From positions 62,001-126,000 of the forward strand of contig NZ_JAHRID010000003.1 of the NCBI RefSeq assembly GCF_019100565.1: 64,000 bases of DNA. The letters run 5' to 3'. This DNA is from Arsukibacterium indicum (lineage in GTDB: Bacteria > Pseudomonadota > Gammaproteobacteria > Enterobacterales > Alteromonadaceae). Positions 1-10,400 of this stretch are shown here, piece after piece. The notes beneath the pieces were generated by a model, which worked only from the letters and a program-made list of their open reading frames with translations, was not told the DNA's origin and made no database searches. A program made the position numbers and the translations under genes. How positions within the stretch are numbered: position 1 is the stretch's first letter; each line of letters starts with the position of its first letter.

Positions 1-1
1 T

Positions 2-123
<122 letters not shown>

Positions 124-124
<1 letters not shown>

Positions 125-573
125 TGACGGTTACCTTTTATGTGCTGGCTGAAAGCCAGCAATCTCTTGCAAATGAGCTGAGCACTGTGCCAGCTCATTT
201 TGCTTTAGCCTGTCAGTTATGCGCTAACTTTTACCGCGCTAACCAACGGGTTTTTGTTTATACTGCCAGCCAGCAAGATGCCGAACTAATCGACCAGTTA
301 CTGTGGCAGTTTGATGCCGACAGCTTTGTACCACATAACCTGAGTGGTGAAGGCCCGGCCCGCGGTGCACCGGTTGAAATAAGCTGGCAACCTCCCAGGC
401 AAAGCCGCCAGGTGCTGATTAATCTTGCACCAGACATGCCGGACTTTGTCAGGCGGTTTGCCGACATTATCGAATTTGTTCCGGCTGAGGCCACTGCCAA
501 AGCGCAGGCCCGGGAACGTTATAAGCAATATCGTCAGTCGGGAATTACCCCTGCTACTGTCAATGCCGACTGA
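124..573 (+). CDS. holC: DNA polymerase III chi subunit
   Basis: A 149-residue protein, the usual length for HolC. Chi pairs with psi in the clamp-loader complex and links the replisome to single-stranded-DNA-binding protein. The N-terminal start MTVTFYVL, the ACQLCANFYRANQRV segment and the later LLWQFDADSFVPHNL stretch are typical of the family, which ends with a short acidic or charged tail as here. The ATG overlaps the pepA stop by one base and valS follows after 15 bases, giving the conserved pepA-holC-valS operon. The assignment rests on both sequence pattern and gene order. Confidence 0.93.
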
Positions 574-588
574 ACAACAGGTACTCTC

Positions 589-3459
589 ATGGAAAAAACA
601 TTTAATCCCAGTCAGATAGAACAAGCCATGTACAGCGCATGGGAAAGCAAAGGCTATTTTAAACCGGCCGGCGACACCGGTAATGGCAGCTACTGCATCA
701 TGATCCCGCCACCAAATGTTACGGGCAGCCTGCATATGGGCCATGCCTTTCAGCAAACCATAATGGATGCGATGACCCGCTACCAGCGGATGCGCGGCAA
801 AAACACCTTATGGCAGGTTGGCAGCGATCATGCTGGTATCGCTACCCAGATGGTAGTGGAACGGCAACTGGCAGCAGCTGGCCTGCCCGGCCGCCACCAG
901 ATGGGGCGTGATGCCTTTATTGAAAAAGTGTGGGACTGGAAAGCAGAGTCCGGCGGCACTATTACCTCACAAATGCGCCGGCTGGGTAACTCGGTCGACT
1001 GGGAGCGTGAGCGCTTTACCATGGATGAAGGATTATCCGAGGCCGTTCAGGAAGTCTTTGTCAGATTATATCAGGACGACTTAATTTACCGCGGCAAACG
1101 CCTGGTAAACTGGGACCCGAAACTGCACACCGCTATCTCAGATCTGGAAGTGGAAAACAAAGAGCAGCAAGGCCATATGTGGCATTTACGCTACCCACTG
1201 GCTGACGGTGTGCTAACCGATGACGGTAAAAACTACCTCGTCGTCGCTACAACCCGGCCGGAAACCATGTTAGGTGACACCGCTGTTGCCGTTAACCCGG
1301 CCGATGAGCGCTATCAGGCATTGCTTGGCAAAGAGGTGCTGCTGCCATTGGTAAATCGCCGGATACCGGTAATAAGTGATGAGCATGCCGACAAAGACAA
1401 AGGAACCGGTTGCGTCAAGATCACACCGGCTCACGATTTTAATGATTATGAAGTAGGTAAACGTAATCAGTTACCGATGATCAATATCATGACCCAGGAT
1501 GCCACCATTCGCAGCGAAGGAGAATGCTTCCACTTTAACGGTGAGCATAACCCGGCAATGACCGCCGCTATTCCTGATACATATCAGGGGCTGGACCGCT
1601 ACGAAGCACGTAAAGCCATTGTAGCGGCATTTGAACAGGCAGGTTTGCTGGAAAAAGTCGAAAACTTAACCAACACCCTGCCTTATGGTGATCGCAGTGG
1701 CGTAGTTATTGAACCCTTACTGACCGATCAATGGTATGTACGGGTGGCACCACTGGCCAAAACAGCTGTTGAAGCAGTACAAAGCGGCCAGATTGAATTT
1801 GTACCCAAGCAATATGAAAACATGTACTTCAGCTGGATGCGTGACATTCAGGACTGGTGTATTTCGCGTCAGCTTTGGTGGGGCCATCGCATTCCGGCCT
1901 GGTATGACAATGACGGCGGAGTATATGTTGGCCGCAGTGAGCAGGAAGTTCGCAATAAATATCAGTTAACGGCTGATTTGGCGCTGCGCCAGGACGATGA
2001 TGTGCTGGATACCTGGTTCAGCTCAGCATTGTGGACATTTTCCACACTGGGCTGGCCGAAGCAGACCGACGATTTAAAAACCTTTCACCCAACTGACGTA
2101 CTGGTAACCGGTTTTGACATCATATTCTTCTGGGTAGCCCGGATGATTATGATGACCATGCACTTTATTAAAGATGATGATGGTAAACCACAGGTGCCAT
2201 TTAAAACCGTTTATGTTACCGGCCTTATCCGGGATGAAAACGGCGATAAGATGTCAAAATCCAAGGGCAATGTTATTGACCCGCTGGATATGATTGACGG
2301 CATCAGCCTGCCCGACTTACTGGCTAAACGCACCAGTAATTTAATGCAACCCAAGCTGGCCGAAAAAATAGCTAAACAAACCGAGCAACAATTCCCTGAT
2401 GGTATCACTGCAAGTGGCACCGATGCAGTGCGTTTTACCCTGGCCTCACTGGCGTCGACAGGCCGTGATATTAACTGGGATATGAAACGTTTAGAGGGCT
2501 ACCGAAATTTCTGCAACAAGCTGTGGAATGCCAGCCGCTATGTGCTGATGAATACCGAAGACAAAGACTGCGGTTTTGGCACTGAAACAAAACAATTATC
2601 ACTGGCTGATAAATGGATTTTGGCGCAATACCAGCAAACGGTAAAACAGGTTAATCAGTATATCGACAGCTACCGCTTCGACTTGGCTGCCTCGGCTCTG
2701 TATGAGTTTACCTGGAACCAGTTCTGTGACTGGTATTTAGAGCTGACCAAACCGGTACTGTTTAAAGGCACTGAGGCTGAGCAGCGCGGCACCCGCCACA
2801 CTCTGGTTACTGTGCTGGAGAGCCTGCTGCGGTTGATGCATCCGATAATGCCATTTATTACCGAAACCATCTGGCAGTCGGTTAAACCACTGGCAGCGTC
2901 TGTCATTGATAGCAGCAAAGCGGACAGCATCATGCTACAACCCTATCCGCAGTTTGATGCCCGGCTGGCAGATGACACCGCTATGGCCGATTTAGAATGG
3001 TTGAAAGCGGTCATTACAGCCATTCGCAATGTCCGTGGTGAAATGAACATTGCCCCCAGCAAGCCACTTGCCGTATTACTGCGCAACCTGAATACTGACG
3101 AACAGCGTCGCTTACAGCAGAACCAGAACTTTTTAATGGTGATGGCAAAACTCGACAGCGTGACGGTATTAGATAGTGCTCAGAAGGCGCCGGCCAGTGC
3201 AACTCAGCTGGTCGGTAGCATGGATTTAATGATCCCGATGGCAGGCCTAATTGATAAAGAAGCAGAGCTCAACCGGATTGGCAAGCAGCTGGAAAAAACG
3301 CAACAGGAACTGGCACGGGTTAGCGGCAAGCTGAATAACCCGGGCTTTGTTGCTAAAGCACCAGAGGCTGTCCTGGCCAAAGAACGGGAAAAACAAGCTG
3401 AGCTAGAGCAGGCTCTGGTTAAACTGCAGGCACAACAAGCAGAAATTTCAGCGCTGTAA
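589..3459 (+). CDS. valS: Valyl-tRNA synthetase
   Basis: A 956-residue class I aminoacyl-tRNA synthetase that charges tRNA-Val and edits misactivated threonine. The HIGH-type motif appears as [14 protein letters not shown] near residues 41-54, and the KMSKS loop as [10 protein letters not shown] near residue 555. The editing (CP1) domain lies between them, with [15 protein letters not shown] near residue 222. The C-terminus has the Lys/Glu/Gln-rich coiled-coil arm found in ValRS. Length matches the family. It is the last gene of the pepA-holC-valS unit and is followed by a strong hairpin terminator. Confidence 0.98.
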   Translation: MEKTFNPSQIEQAMYSAWESKGYFKPAGDTGNGSYCIMIPPPNVTGSLHMGHAFQQTIMDAMTRYQRMRGKNTLWQVGSDHAGIATQMVVERQLAAAGLPGRHQMGRDAFIEKVWDWKAESGGTITSQMRRLGNSVDWERERFTMDEGLSEAVQEVFVRLYQDDLIYRGKRLVNWDPKLHTAISDLEVENKEQQGHMWHLRYPLADGVLTDDGKNYLVVATTRPETMLGDTAVAVNPADERYQALLGKEVLLPLVNRRIPVISDEHADKDKGTGCVKITPAHDFNDYEVGKRNQLPMINIMTQDATIRSEGECFHFNGEHNPAMTAAIPDTYQGLDRYEARKAIVAAFEQAGLLEKVENLTNTLPYGDRSGVVIEPLLTDQWYVRVAPLAKTAVEAVQSGQIEFVPKQYENMYFSWMRDIQDWCISRQLWWGHRIPAWYDNDGGVYVGRSEQEVRNKYQLTADLALRQDDDVLDTWFSSALWTFSTLGWPKQTDDLKTFHPTDVLVTGFDIIFFWVARMIMMTMHFIKDDDGKPQVPFKTVYVTGLIRDENGDKMSKSKGNVIDPLDMIDGISLPDLLAKRTSNLMQPKLAEKIAKQTEQQFPDGITASGTDAVRFTLASLASTGRDINWDMKRLEGYRNFCNKLWNASRYVLMNTEDKDCGFGTETKQLSLADKWILAQYQQTVKQVNQYIDSYRFDLAASALYEFTWNQFCDWYLELTKPVLFKGTEAEQRGTRHTLVTVLESLLRLMHPIMPFITETIWQSVKPLAASVIDSSKADSIMLQPYPQFDARLADDTAMADLEWLKAVITAIRNVRGEMNIAPSKPLAVLLRNLNTDEQRRLQQNQNFLMVMAKLDSVTVLDSAQKAPASATQLVGSMDLMIPMAGLIDKEAELNRIGKQLEKTQQELARVSGKLNNPGFVAKAPEAVLAKEREKQAELEQALVKLQAQQAEISAL

Positions 3460-3478
3460 GCTGGTTAATATGGATAGC

Positions 3479-3506
3479 AAAAGGCGACAATTTAGTCGCC
3501 TTTTTT
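3479..3506 (+). terminator. Rho-independent terminator after valS
   Basis: The segment AAGGCGAC-aattta-GTCGCCTT is followed directly by TTTT. A perfect 8-bp GC-containing stem with a U-tract, 19 bases past the valS stop, is a classical intrinsic terminator. Confidence 0.9.
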
Positions 3507-3550
3507 CATTGTCCGGGTATTTTACCAATCCCGACTTGTGCAGTTAAAAA

Positions 3551-3574
3551 ACCGGAGCAAGCTCCGGTTATTAT
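3551..3574 (-). terminator. Hairpin after first PEP-CTERM gene
   Basis: The palindrome ACCGGAGC-aa-GCTCCGGT, with an A-run on its left that reads as a U-tract on the minus strand, lies just past the stop of the minus-strand gene at 3602. The same stem occurs again after the second paralogue at 4691-4710, so the terminator was duplicated with the gene. Confidence 0.82.
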
Positions 3575-3601
3575 TAGTTCAGCAGCAAAATACCTATTCG
3601 C

Positions 3602-4405
3602 TTATTTTTTAACTGAACGGCGGCGGCCAAAGGCTCTTAAACCTAACAAGCCTAAACCAAACAAACCTAACATGGCTGGCTCTGGCACATTTAGCGGACG
3701 GGTTGTAATAAAGAACCCAAACTGAGCAGGAGTAAAGGTTTTTTCACGGGTAGTAAAACCTAAACAACCATTTGCTTTACCTGCTCTTGCGCACGTTGCA
3801 TCTGGTAACGGTGTTAAATTACCTGATAATTCCACAATACTTAAAAAGTAAGTTATGCCGTCATAAACAAATTCAGTATTCAATGCTCCAAACTGAATCA
3901 CAAAAATGTCGTCACAGACTGTAACTGATGGGAAATTACATGGTGTTGTGTTTGGCGTTTCAATGAAGTCAACAAAAAAACTGGTCGTAAACTGAGGAAC
4001 TGCAGGGCCAACAGGATCTAACGGCGTCAGATCCAGTGTGGTTAATATACTGGCACTGGTTAAGGTACTATAAGTGCTAGAAAGCGTATTATTAAAATGG
4101 GTAATGATATTAGTTGGTGCAGGCATCATACCATTAGTAAACACACTACCAGCAGCCGGTGAATTACTAATTTCTATGCCGCTGCGGGAATTTATCGCAC
4201 TAAGGTTTGGATTAGTGTGATCACCACCTGCCCGTCCCCAGCTTATCAGTGAGTCATTTACTATTTGATTAGCATTGGCACCACTGAACGTTGCACCCAG
4301 CCATTCCGTTGTAACGTTGTAAGACCACTCTACCACGGCAGCCTGCGTAAACGGTGCAATCAGTAGCGCAGCGCCCGCCAGCAACCCCTTACTTAATTTG
4401 TTCAT
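3602..4405 (-). CDS. THxN-type PEP-CTERM exported protein, copy 1
   Basis: Start chosen at 4405 (MNKLSKG), where GGAG sits at ribosome-binding distance; the open frame continues 62 codons upstream but that part is Cys/Asn-rich and unlike a signal peptide. The 267-residue product has a signal peptide (about residues 1-22, ending TQA), a Ser/Thr/Asn-rich beta-type body, the motif ITHFNN (TH-x-N), and a C-terminal sorting tail VPEP + hydrophobic helix + GRRR. Such tails are recognised by exosortase, which transfers the protein to the cell surface or exopolysaccharide matrix. No exosortase or EPS genes are visible in the window, so the partner must be elsewhere. Two Cys pairs in the body may form disulfides. 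Its exact function is unknown. It is a paralogue of the next gene upstream (4744-5547), of identical length. Confidence 0.85.
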   Translation of the reverse strand: MNKLSKGLLAGAALLIAPFTQAAVVEWSYNVTTEWLGATFSGANANQIVNDSLISWGRAGGDHTNPNLSAINSRSGIEISNSPAAGSVFTNGMMPAPTNIITHFNNTLSSTYSTLTSASILTTLDLTPLDPVGPAVPQFTTSFFVDFIETPNTTPCNFPSVTVCDDIFVIQFGALNTEFVYDGITYFLSIVELSGNLTPLPDATCARAGKANGCLGFTTREKTFTPAQFGFFITTRPLNVPEPAMLGLFGLGLLGLRAFGRRRSVKK

Positions 4406-4743
4406 ATTAATCTCCATGATGGAACAAATGAGCAAACAACCATTATTATTATTTGCTTCCGCCTCAATACAGCACTTTTCGTGCCATTTACTTAAGCATT
4501 TGCTTTTAAAGAAGTTATTAAAACAGCAGTGCCAATTATGTAAACAATTGTGACACTTTACATTGAATACGTAGTATTGCTGACTGGACAAAACAGAATG
4601 TATAGCTCTGACTTATAACAAAAAAAATGCTTTAGCCTGGTCTAAAATCTGCTTTGTCAGCAATTCAACAATATCAATCAGGCATAAAAAAACCGGAGCA
4701 AGCTCCGGTTTTTCTGTGTAACGGTAAGCTACTACCATATCAC
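4406..4743. other. Intergenic region between the two PEP-CTERM paralogues
   Basis: This 338-base stretch is AT-rich and holds the terminator of copy 2 at its right end plus the leader of copy 1 on its left. The minus-strand frame of copy 1 stays open to 4591, but no ribosome-binding site or signal-peptide-like sequence supports that extension. No other gene is seen. Confidence 0.6.
4691..4716 (-). terminator. Terminator after second PEP-CTERM gene
   Basis: A-run, then AACCGGAGC-aa-GCTCCGGTT, then T-run. The symmetrical A/T flanks make it able to terminate in both directions. The stem is the same as at 3551-3568. Confidence 0.88.
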
Positions 4744-5547
4744 TTATTTTTTAATTGAACGACGACGACCAAATGCACGTAAACCTAACAAGCCTAAGCC
4801 AAACAAACCTAACATAGCTGGCTCAGGAACATTTACCGGACGGCTGGTAATTAAAAAGCCAAACTGCGCCGGAGTAAAAGTACTCTCTTGCGTGGTAAAA
4901 CCTAAACAGCCAGCAGCAACACCGGCTTCTGCACAAGTCGCATCAGGCAGTGGGTTCAGGTTACCTGTTAATTCAACTATACTGATAAAGTAAGTAATGC
5001 CATCATAAACGAACTCACTATTAAGCGCGCCAAACTGAATAACAAAGATATCGTCACACACCGTGTCACTTGGGAAATCACAAGGACTGGTGTTTGGTGT
5101 TTCAATAAAATCAACAAAGAAATCAGTCATAAACTCCGGCGCAGCAGGCCCGGCCGGATCAACCGGGGTTAACGTCAGCGTAGTTCTTACTTCTGCGCTA
5201 ACCAGGGTAGCAAAACTACTGGACAGTATATTGTTGAAATGGGTAATAGTATTTGTTGGCGCAGGCATCATGTTATTGGTAAACACATTGCCCATTGCTG
5301 GTGAATTAGTAATTTCCAGACCGCTACGTGAATTAGCTGCGTTTTGAGTAGGATCAGTATGATCTCCACCTGTTGCACCCCAACTAATCAGCGAGCTGTT
5401 TTCAATCTGAGTACCACCACCAGCGCTAAACTCAGCATCAAGCCATTCGGTCGTAACGTTATAAGACCACTCAATGACTGCCGCCTGAGTAAATGGCGCA
5501 ACCAGCAGAGCGGCACCCGCCAACAGACCCTTAGTTAATTTGTTCAT
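4744..5547 (-). CDS. THxN-type PEP-CTERM exported protein, copy 2
   Basis: Start chosen at 5547 (MNKLTKG) because AAGGAGA lies at the right distance upstream; the frame is open to 5661 but without a supported start. The 267-residue product has a signal peptide (ending TQA), the ITHFNN motif, four Cys in the same positions as copy 1, and the tail VPEPAMLGLFGLGLLG + RAFGRRR. It is co-linear with copy 1 over its whole length, with most differences in the Ser/Thr/Gly-rich first third. Role inferred: a surface or matrix protein sorted by exosortase. The two copies, each with its own terminator and Shine-Dalgarno sequence, look like independent transcription units produced by tandem duplication. 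Confidence 0.85.
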   Translation of the reverse strand: MNKLTKGLLAGAALLVAPFTQAAVIEWSYNVTTEWLDAEFSAGGGTQIENSSLISWGATGGDHTDPTQNAANSRSGLEITNSPAMGNVFTNNMMPAPTNTITHFNNILSSSFATLVSAEVRTTLTLTPVDPAGPAAPEFMTDFFVDFIETPNTSPCDFPSDTVCDDIFVIQFGALNSEFVYDGITYFISIVELTGNLNPLPDATCAEAGVAAGCLGFTTQESTFTPAQFGFLITSRPVNVPEPAMLGLFGLGLLGLRAFGRRRSIKK

Positions 5548-5935
5548 ATGTATCTCCTTGATGGAACAAAAGGACGAATAACCGCTAGTATTCGCATTCT
5601 CCATGTATAAAGCATTAATCAGGCCAGATTTTAACTCACTGTTTTTTCTATTAATTAACATTTAATAATCTTATTAGTGTAAATTTTCATGACAATCACT
5701 CTGGCAATTAACAAAAGCACAGCAGGGTTTGCTCTCCCACCAAGACAATTCTCTGGTGGAAAAAAAATTTTTTGATATTATTGCGCGGTGGTTTTCGACG
5801 AACCGAAACCGTAACTCCATTTTGATGATAATGAGTTCAGAACTATAAAAAATGCGCTCCGTTGCGTTGTCTTATCTGCTGCAGCGGTTTATCAACCCGA
5901 CTCTGATAACAGAGCTTTATATTTGAGAATAGCCA
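5548..5935. other. Divergent intergenic region between PEP-CTERM copy 2 and nhaC
   Basis: A 388-base AT-rich region must hold promoters for both directions. On the plus strand a weak sigma70-like pair, TTGATG (5822-5827) and TATAAA (5844-5849) with a 16-base spacer, could drive nhaC. A hairpin CTCTG-ataa-CAGAG (5901-5914) sits about 20 bases before the nhaC start and could modulate translation. No gene and no recognised riboswitch is seen. Confidence 0.4.
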
Positions 5936-7441
5936 ATGTCAGCAGATAGCACTGTAGGAAACCTTGCTGAGCCGGTCGCTGCGGCCATCGAGGCCGCTGC
6001 CGTAACCCCTTCAGCATTAAGTTTAATACCACCTTTAGTCGTTCTGACCTTTGCTGTCTGGTTAAAGCGTCCTATTCTCGCGCTGATCCTGGGTGCCGTT
6101 ACCGGTTTGCTGCTGATTAACCCATTGGATGCATTATCAAATTTTTCTGATATCTCCGTTAATGTAATGCAAGACGAAACTATTGGCTGGTTGATACTGG
6201 TATGTGCCGGTTTTGGTGCGCTGATTGGGTTATTGATCCATACCGGTGGTGCAGTCGCATTTGGCCGTTTCGGGGCCCGTAAAGCCAGTGGCCCACGCTC
6301 GTCAATGTTTATGACGTTTCTGCTGGGCTGTATTATTTTCGTTGATGATTATCTGAATGCATTGTCGGTTGGCGAAGCGATGAAGCGGGTGACAGACAAA
6401 TTTAAAGTGTCCAGACAAAAACTGGCTTATATCGTCGATTCTACTGCAGCACCGGTTTGTGTGCTGGTACCTATTTCTACCTGGGCAGTATTTTTTGGTG
6501 GATTGCTCGAGGATAATAATGTTGCCGAACAGGGCAAAGGGGTAGCAGTTTACATTGAAGCTATTCCTTATATGCTGTACCCGATCGTGGCTATTTTTGT
6601 AGTTATGCTGGTTACCTTAAAACTGATGCCGGATATTGGGCCAATGAAGAAAGCGGAACTGGCAACGCTACAGGGTACACCGGTTGAATGTGAGCTGGCC
6701 GACAGCCCGCAGGCTGGGATACGCTTGCAAAATCATGCAGTTGATGAAATGCCCTACCATACCAGTGATGAATACGCGGTAAGCTCAGTAGAGCAGGAGT
6801 TTGAAACCAGTAATAAACACGGTAGAGTGCATAACTTTGTTATGCCAATGCTGGCGCTGATTGTCTTTACCATGTTGCTTGGCGACTCATTAAGTGAGCC
6901 TGATATTTTAAAAGGTGTGATTGCTGCTCTGGTATTTTCTTTTGTTTATTATGGCGTGCAACGACTGATGTCGTTATCTGAAATGATGGACGTTATGATG
7001 AATGGTTTTAAAACCATGTTGCCCGCGATCAGCATCGTTATTGCCGCTTTTGTCTTTAAAGATGTCTGCGACAAACTCGGTCTGCCGCTATATATTATCG
7101 AAAACCTGGCCCCTTATATGAGTGCCCAGATGCTGCCGGCACTGGTATTTTTAGCTATGGCGATTCTGGCATTCGCTACCGGCTCAAGCTGGGGTATTTT
7201 TGCGGTATCTATTCCGATAGTAATGCCACTGGCGTTTGCGGTTGATGCCAATATTCCACTGGTAATAGGCGCGCTGTTATCGGCCAGTTCTTTTGGCAGC
7301 CAGGCCTGTTTTTACAGTGACTCGACAGTACTGGCAGCGCAAGGCTCAGGCTGTAACCTGATGAGCCATGCCCTAACTCAGTTCCCCTATGCCTTAATCG
7401 CAGCCATAGTGGCCTTTTTTGGTTTTATTCTGCTGGCCTAA
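5936..7441 (+). CDS. NhaC-family Na+/H+ antiporter
   Basis: A 501-residue polytopic membrane protein with about 11-12 hydrophobic segments. The pattern IIFVDDYLNALSVGEAMKRVTD near residues 137-158 is the characteristic acidic motif of the NhaC/PF03553 antiporters, and a second conserved region ATGSSWGIFAVSIPIVMPLA lies near residue 417. These carriers exchange Na+ (sometimes organic anions such as malate/lactate) for protons. A hydrophilic loop rich in Glu/Asp (about residues 245-300) splits the protein in two halves. It stands alone, with a divergent neighbour and a strong bidirectional terminator behind it. Substrate specificity cannot be settled from sequence alone. Confidence 0.88.
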   Translation: MSADSTVGNLAEPVAAAIEAAAVTPSALSLIPPLVVLTFAVWLKRPILALILGAVTGLLLINPLDALSNFSDISVNVMQDETIGWLILVCAGFGALIGLLIHTGGAVAFGRFGARKASGPRSSMFMTFLLGCIIFVDDYLNALSVGEAMKRVTDKFKVSRQKLAYIVDSTAAPVCVLVPISTWAVFFGGLLEDNNVAEQGKGVAVYIEAIPYMLYPIVAIFVVMLVTLKLMPDIGPMKKAELATLQGTPVECELADSPQAGIRLQNHAVDEMPYHTSDEYAVSSVEQEFETSNKHGRVHNFVMPMLALIVFTMLLGDSLSEPDILKGVIAALVFSFVYYGVQRLMSLSEMMDVMMNGFKTMLPAISIVIAAFVFKDVCDKLGLPLYIIENLAPYMSAQMLPALVFLAMAILAFATGSSWGIFAVSIPIVMPLAFAVDANIPLVIGALLSASSFGSQACFYSDSTVLAAQGSGCNLMSHALTQFPYALIAAIVAFFGFILLA

Positions 7442-7445
7442 CTCT

Positions 7446-7484
7446 TAGACGTAAAAAAAGCGCCATTGGCGCTTTTTTACGTCT
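7446..7484. terminator. Bidirectional terminator between nhaC and cusA
   Basis: The hairpin AGACGTAAAAAAAGCGCC-att-GGCGCTTTTTTACGTCT is nearly perfect over 18 bp, with A-run and T-run inside the stem, so it can stop transcription arriving from both convergent genes. Its right edge touches the cusA stop. Confidence 0.92.
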
Positions 7485-10400
7485 ATCTCAATCTCCTTTC
7501 CTCCACCGCGCAATACAACACCGGCACCATAAATACGCTTAACAGTACAAATAACATCCCGCCAAAGGTTGGGATGGCCATTGGGATCATTAAATCAGCC
7601 CCGCGGCCGGTGGCACTTAGCACCGGCAATAATGCCAGAATAGTGGTGGCCGAGGTCATCAGGCAGGGCCGGATCCGCTTTGCTGCGGCTGAAAGCACCA
7701 GCGCCCGCACCTCTGCTTTACTGCCCGGTTTGCTGTCAGTAAAGGCCTGCTTTAAGTAACTGGCCATCACGATGCCGTCATCGACTGCGATACCAAATAA
7801 CGCCAGAAACCCCACCCAGACCGCAATACTCAGATTATACGGCTGCAACTGAAACAGCTCGCGCAAGTTGGTACCAAACAGGCTGATATTTAAAAAGCTA
7901 CTCTGGCCAAACCAGTCAAGCATGATAAAACCACCGGTCCAGGCCACGGCAATGCTACTGAAGATCATCAGCGTGGTGCTGACCCGGCGGAACTGCAGAT
8001 ACAGCAACATAAAAATAATGATAAGTGCCAGCGGCACCACCCATAACAGCGTTGTCGCTGCGCGCTGCTGCTGCTCAAAACTGCCGGCAAAGCTATAACT
8101 GACGCCGGTAGGCAGCTGCCAGGCACCACTGCTTAGCTTTGCATCCAGATAAGCTGCCACCGCCGCAACTACCTCCACTTCAGCCACACCCGGCTTGCCG
8201 GCAAAAGTAACATAAGCCGTTAAAAAGGTGTTTTCTGAGCGGATCATCTGCGGCCCACGCTGATAGCGAATTTCAGCTAACTGCTGTAACGGCAGTGGAT
8301 AGCCGGCCGGCGTGTCGACTAATACGTCAGCCAACTGCTCCAGCGTATCGCGTTGCTCCCGCATATAACGGACCCGGATGGGATAACGTTCACGACCATC
8401 AATAATCCGGCCGGCATCCATGCCGCCAATCGCGCTGGCAATGGCCTGCTGCACCTGCTGCATACTCAGGCCATGCCTGGCGATTTCAGCGCGGTCCGGA
8501 TGGATCTCCAGATAAGGCTGGCCAACAACCCGCTCGGCATTGACGGTCTGTGCCTGGACGGCCGGGGCCTGGCGTAGTAACTGCTCAAGCTCTATGGCAG
8601 TTTGCCCCAGAGTGGTCAGATCCGGTGCCGCCAGTTTTATCCCCATTGCGGCGCGCATCCCGGTTTGCAGCATCAACTGACGTGTTTCGATGGGCTGTAA
8701 CTGCGGGGCTGACGTAACGCCCGGCAGCTGCGCGGCCTGAATAATTTCCTGCCAGATATCGTCCGGGCTGTGAATATGCTCCCGCCATTGCCGGTATGGC
8801 CGACCCTGGCTGTCAGAGATTAACTGGCCGTCACTGTCTCTGACGAACTGGTTTTCAACGGTATCATAGCGAAAATACTGCCGGTTGCCGGCAGCATCGG
8901 TTTTGTACTCACTATGATACTGAATAAGCGTTTCAATCATACCCAATGGCGCCGGATCAAGTGCAGTATCGGCCCGGCCAACTTTGCCGACGACAGAGCG
9001 AACTTCAGGAATAGCTGCAATCGCAAGGTCCTGCTGTTGCAGCACATCCAGCGCTTCGGCTATTGACGTATGCGGCATCAGGCTTGGCATTAACAAAAAC
9101 GCCCCCTCATCCAGGGCAGGCATAAACTCCCGTCCCATGCCGGGGTAACGCTGTGCTGTGGCACTGTCGGCAGCTACCCAGGGCAATACCCGTTCAGCAC
9201 CCAACCAGATACTAAGCCCGTACAACACCAGCAACAACGGCAGCAGCATAAACAGCAGCTTCACCTTCAATACCAGTCGTAGCAGCGGCAGATAGCACAA
9301 TGAAAACAGCCAGAAAAACAGTAGTACTGTGCCAAGCAGCGTAGCAACCAGCAGAATATTGCTCAGCAAGCCGGCAGCCGGGCCCAGCGGCTGCCAGAAA
9401 TATGCCAGCAAGCCGGTGACGGCTAACAACAACACTAACAACAGTAATGCCCGCAGACGGGTACCTGAATTATAAGGCAGGGTTAACCGGGGCCAGCGGG
9501 CCGTCAGGCTCCGCAAGTACTTTTTAACCCCCTCCATTCGCGGTGAAAACAGTAAAAACAGCAGCACAGGTAATAACGTTAGCGCCAGGAAGGCAGCCGC
9601 CAGTAACACCAGGGTTTTGCTGTAAGCCAGCGGGCCAAATAGCTTACCTTCGGCACCTGTCATACTGAAAACCGGTAAAAAGCTGACGATGGTCGTGCTA
9701 ATTGCGGTTATAATAGCCGGCCCCACTTCCTGCATTGCCCGCTGCACCGCAACATAAGCCGTTAACTCAGGTTGCTGCTGGCGCTGGCGGATCAGGTTCT
9801 CACTGACAATTATCGCCATATCAACGATGGTACCGATGGCGATGGCAATACCGGCCAGCGCCACGATATTGGCTTCTACTGCAAACAGTTTCATGCCTAT
9901 AAAGCTCAACAGTACCGCTAACGGCAGCATAGTGCTGACGGCAAATACTGCCCGCAGGTGCCATAACATCACCAGCACCACGATGATGGTAATCAGGATC
10001 TGCAGGCTAAGTGCCTGCTCAAGGGTTCCCAGGGTTTCGTTAATCAGCTCTGAGCGATCATAAAACGGCACTACCGTCAGCTGACTTAAGGTTAGCCACT
10101 GTGGCCAGCTATCGGCCGGATGCTGTTGCAAAAACAAGGTCCACTGGCTGTTATCGTTACCCCAGGCCGGTAATGCATTGGCCTTTGCAAAGTCTGCTAC
10201 CTGCGCCGCGCTGGTGTGCGGCCAGTCGATAACAGCTTTAGCCGGCAGACCGCGACTGATCTGGTTAAGCTTGGCATAAATATTATCGATAGCCTGACGC
10301 GGATTATAACCCTGCCGTACCGTTATCACGCCGCCCACTGCTTCGGCTCCTGCCACATCCAGGGCGCCACGACGCTGAGCCGGACCGGTACTGACTTTTG

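Noticed and set aside
4406..4591. N-terminal extension of PEP-CTERM copy 1
   Set aside because: The extra 62 codons lack a ribosome-binding site and would bury the signal peptide; the paralogue starts at the equivalent MNKL.
5750..5935. Riboswitch ahead of nhaC
   Set aside because: Only a short hairpin before the start and a GGTTTTCG/CGAAACC dyad are seen; nothing matches a riboswitch core that I recognise.
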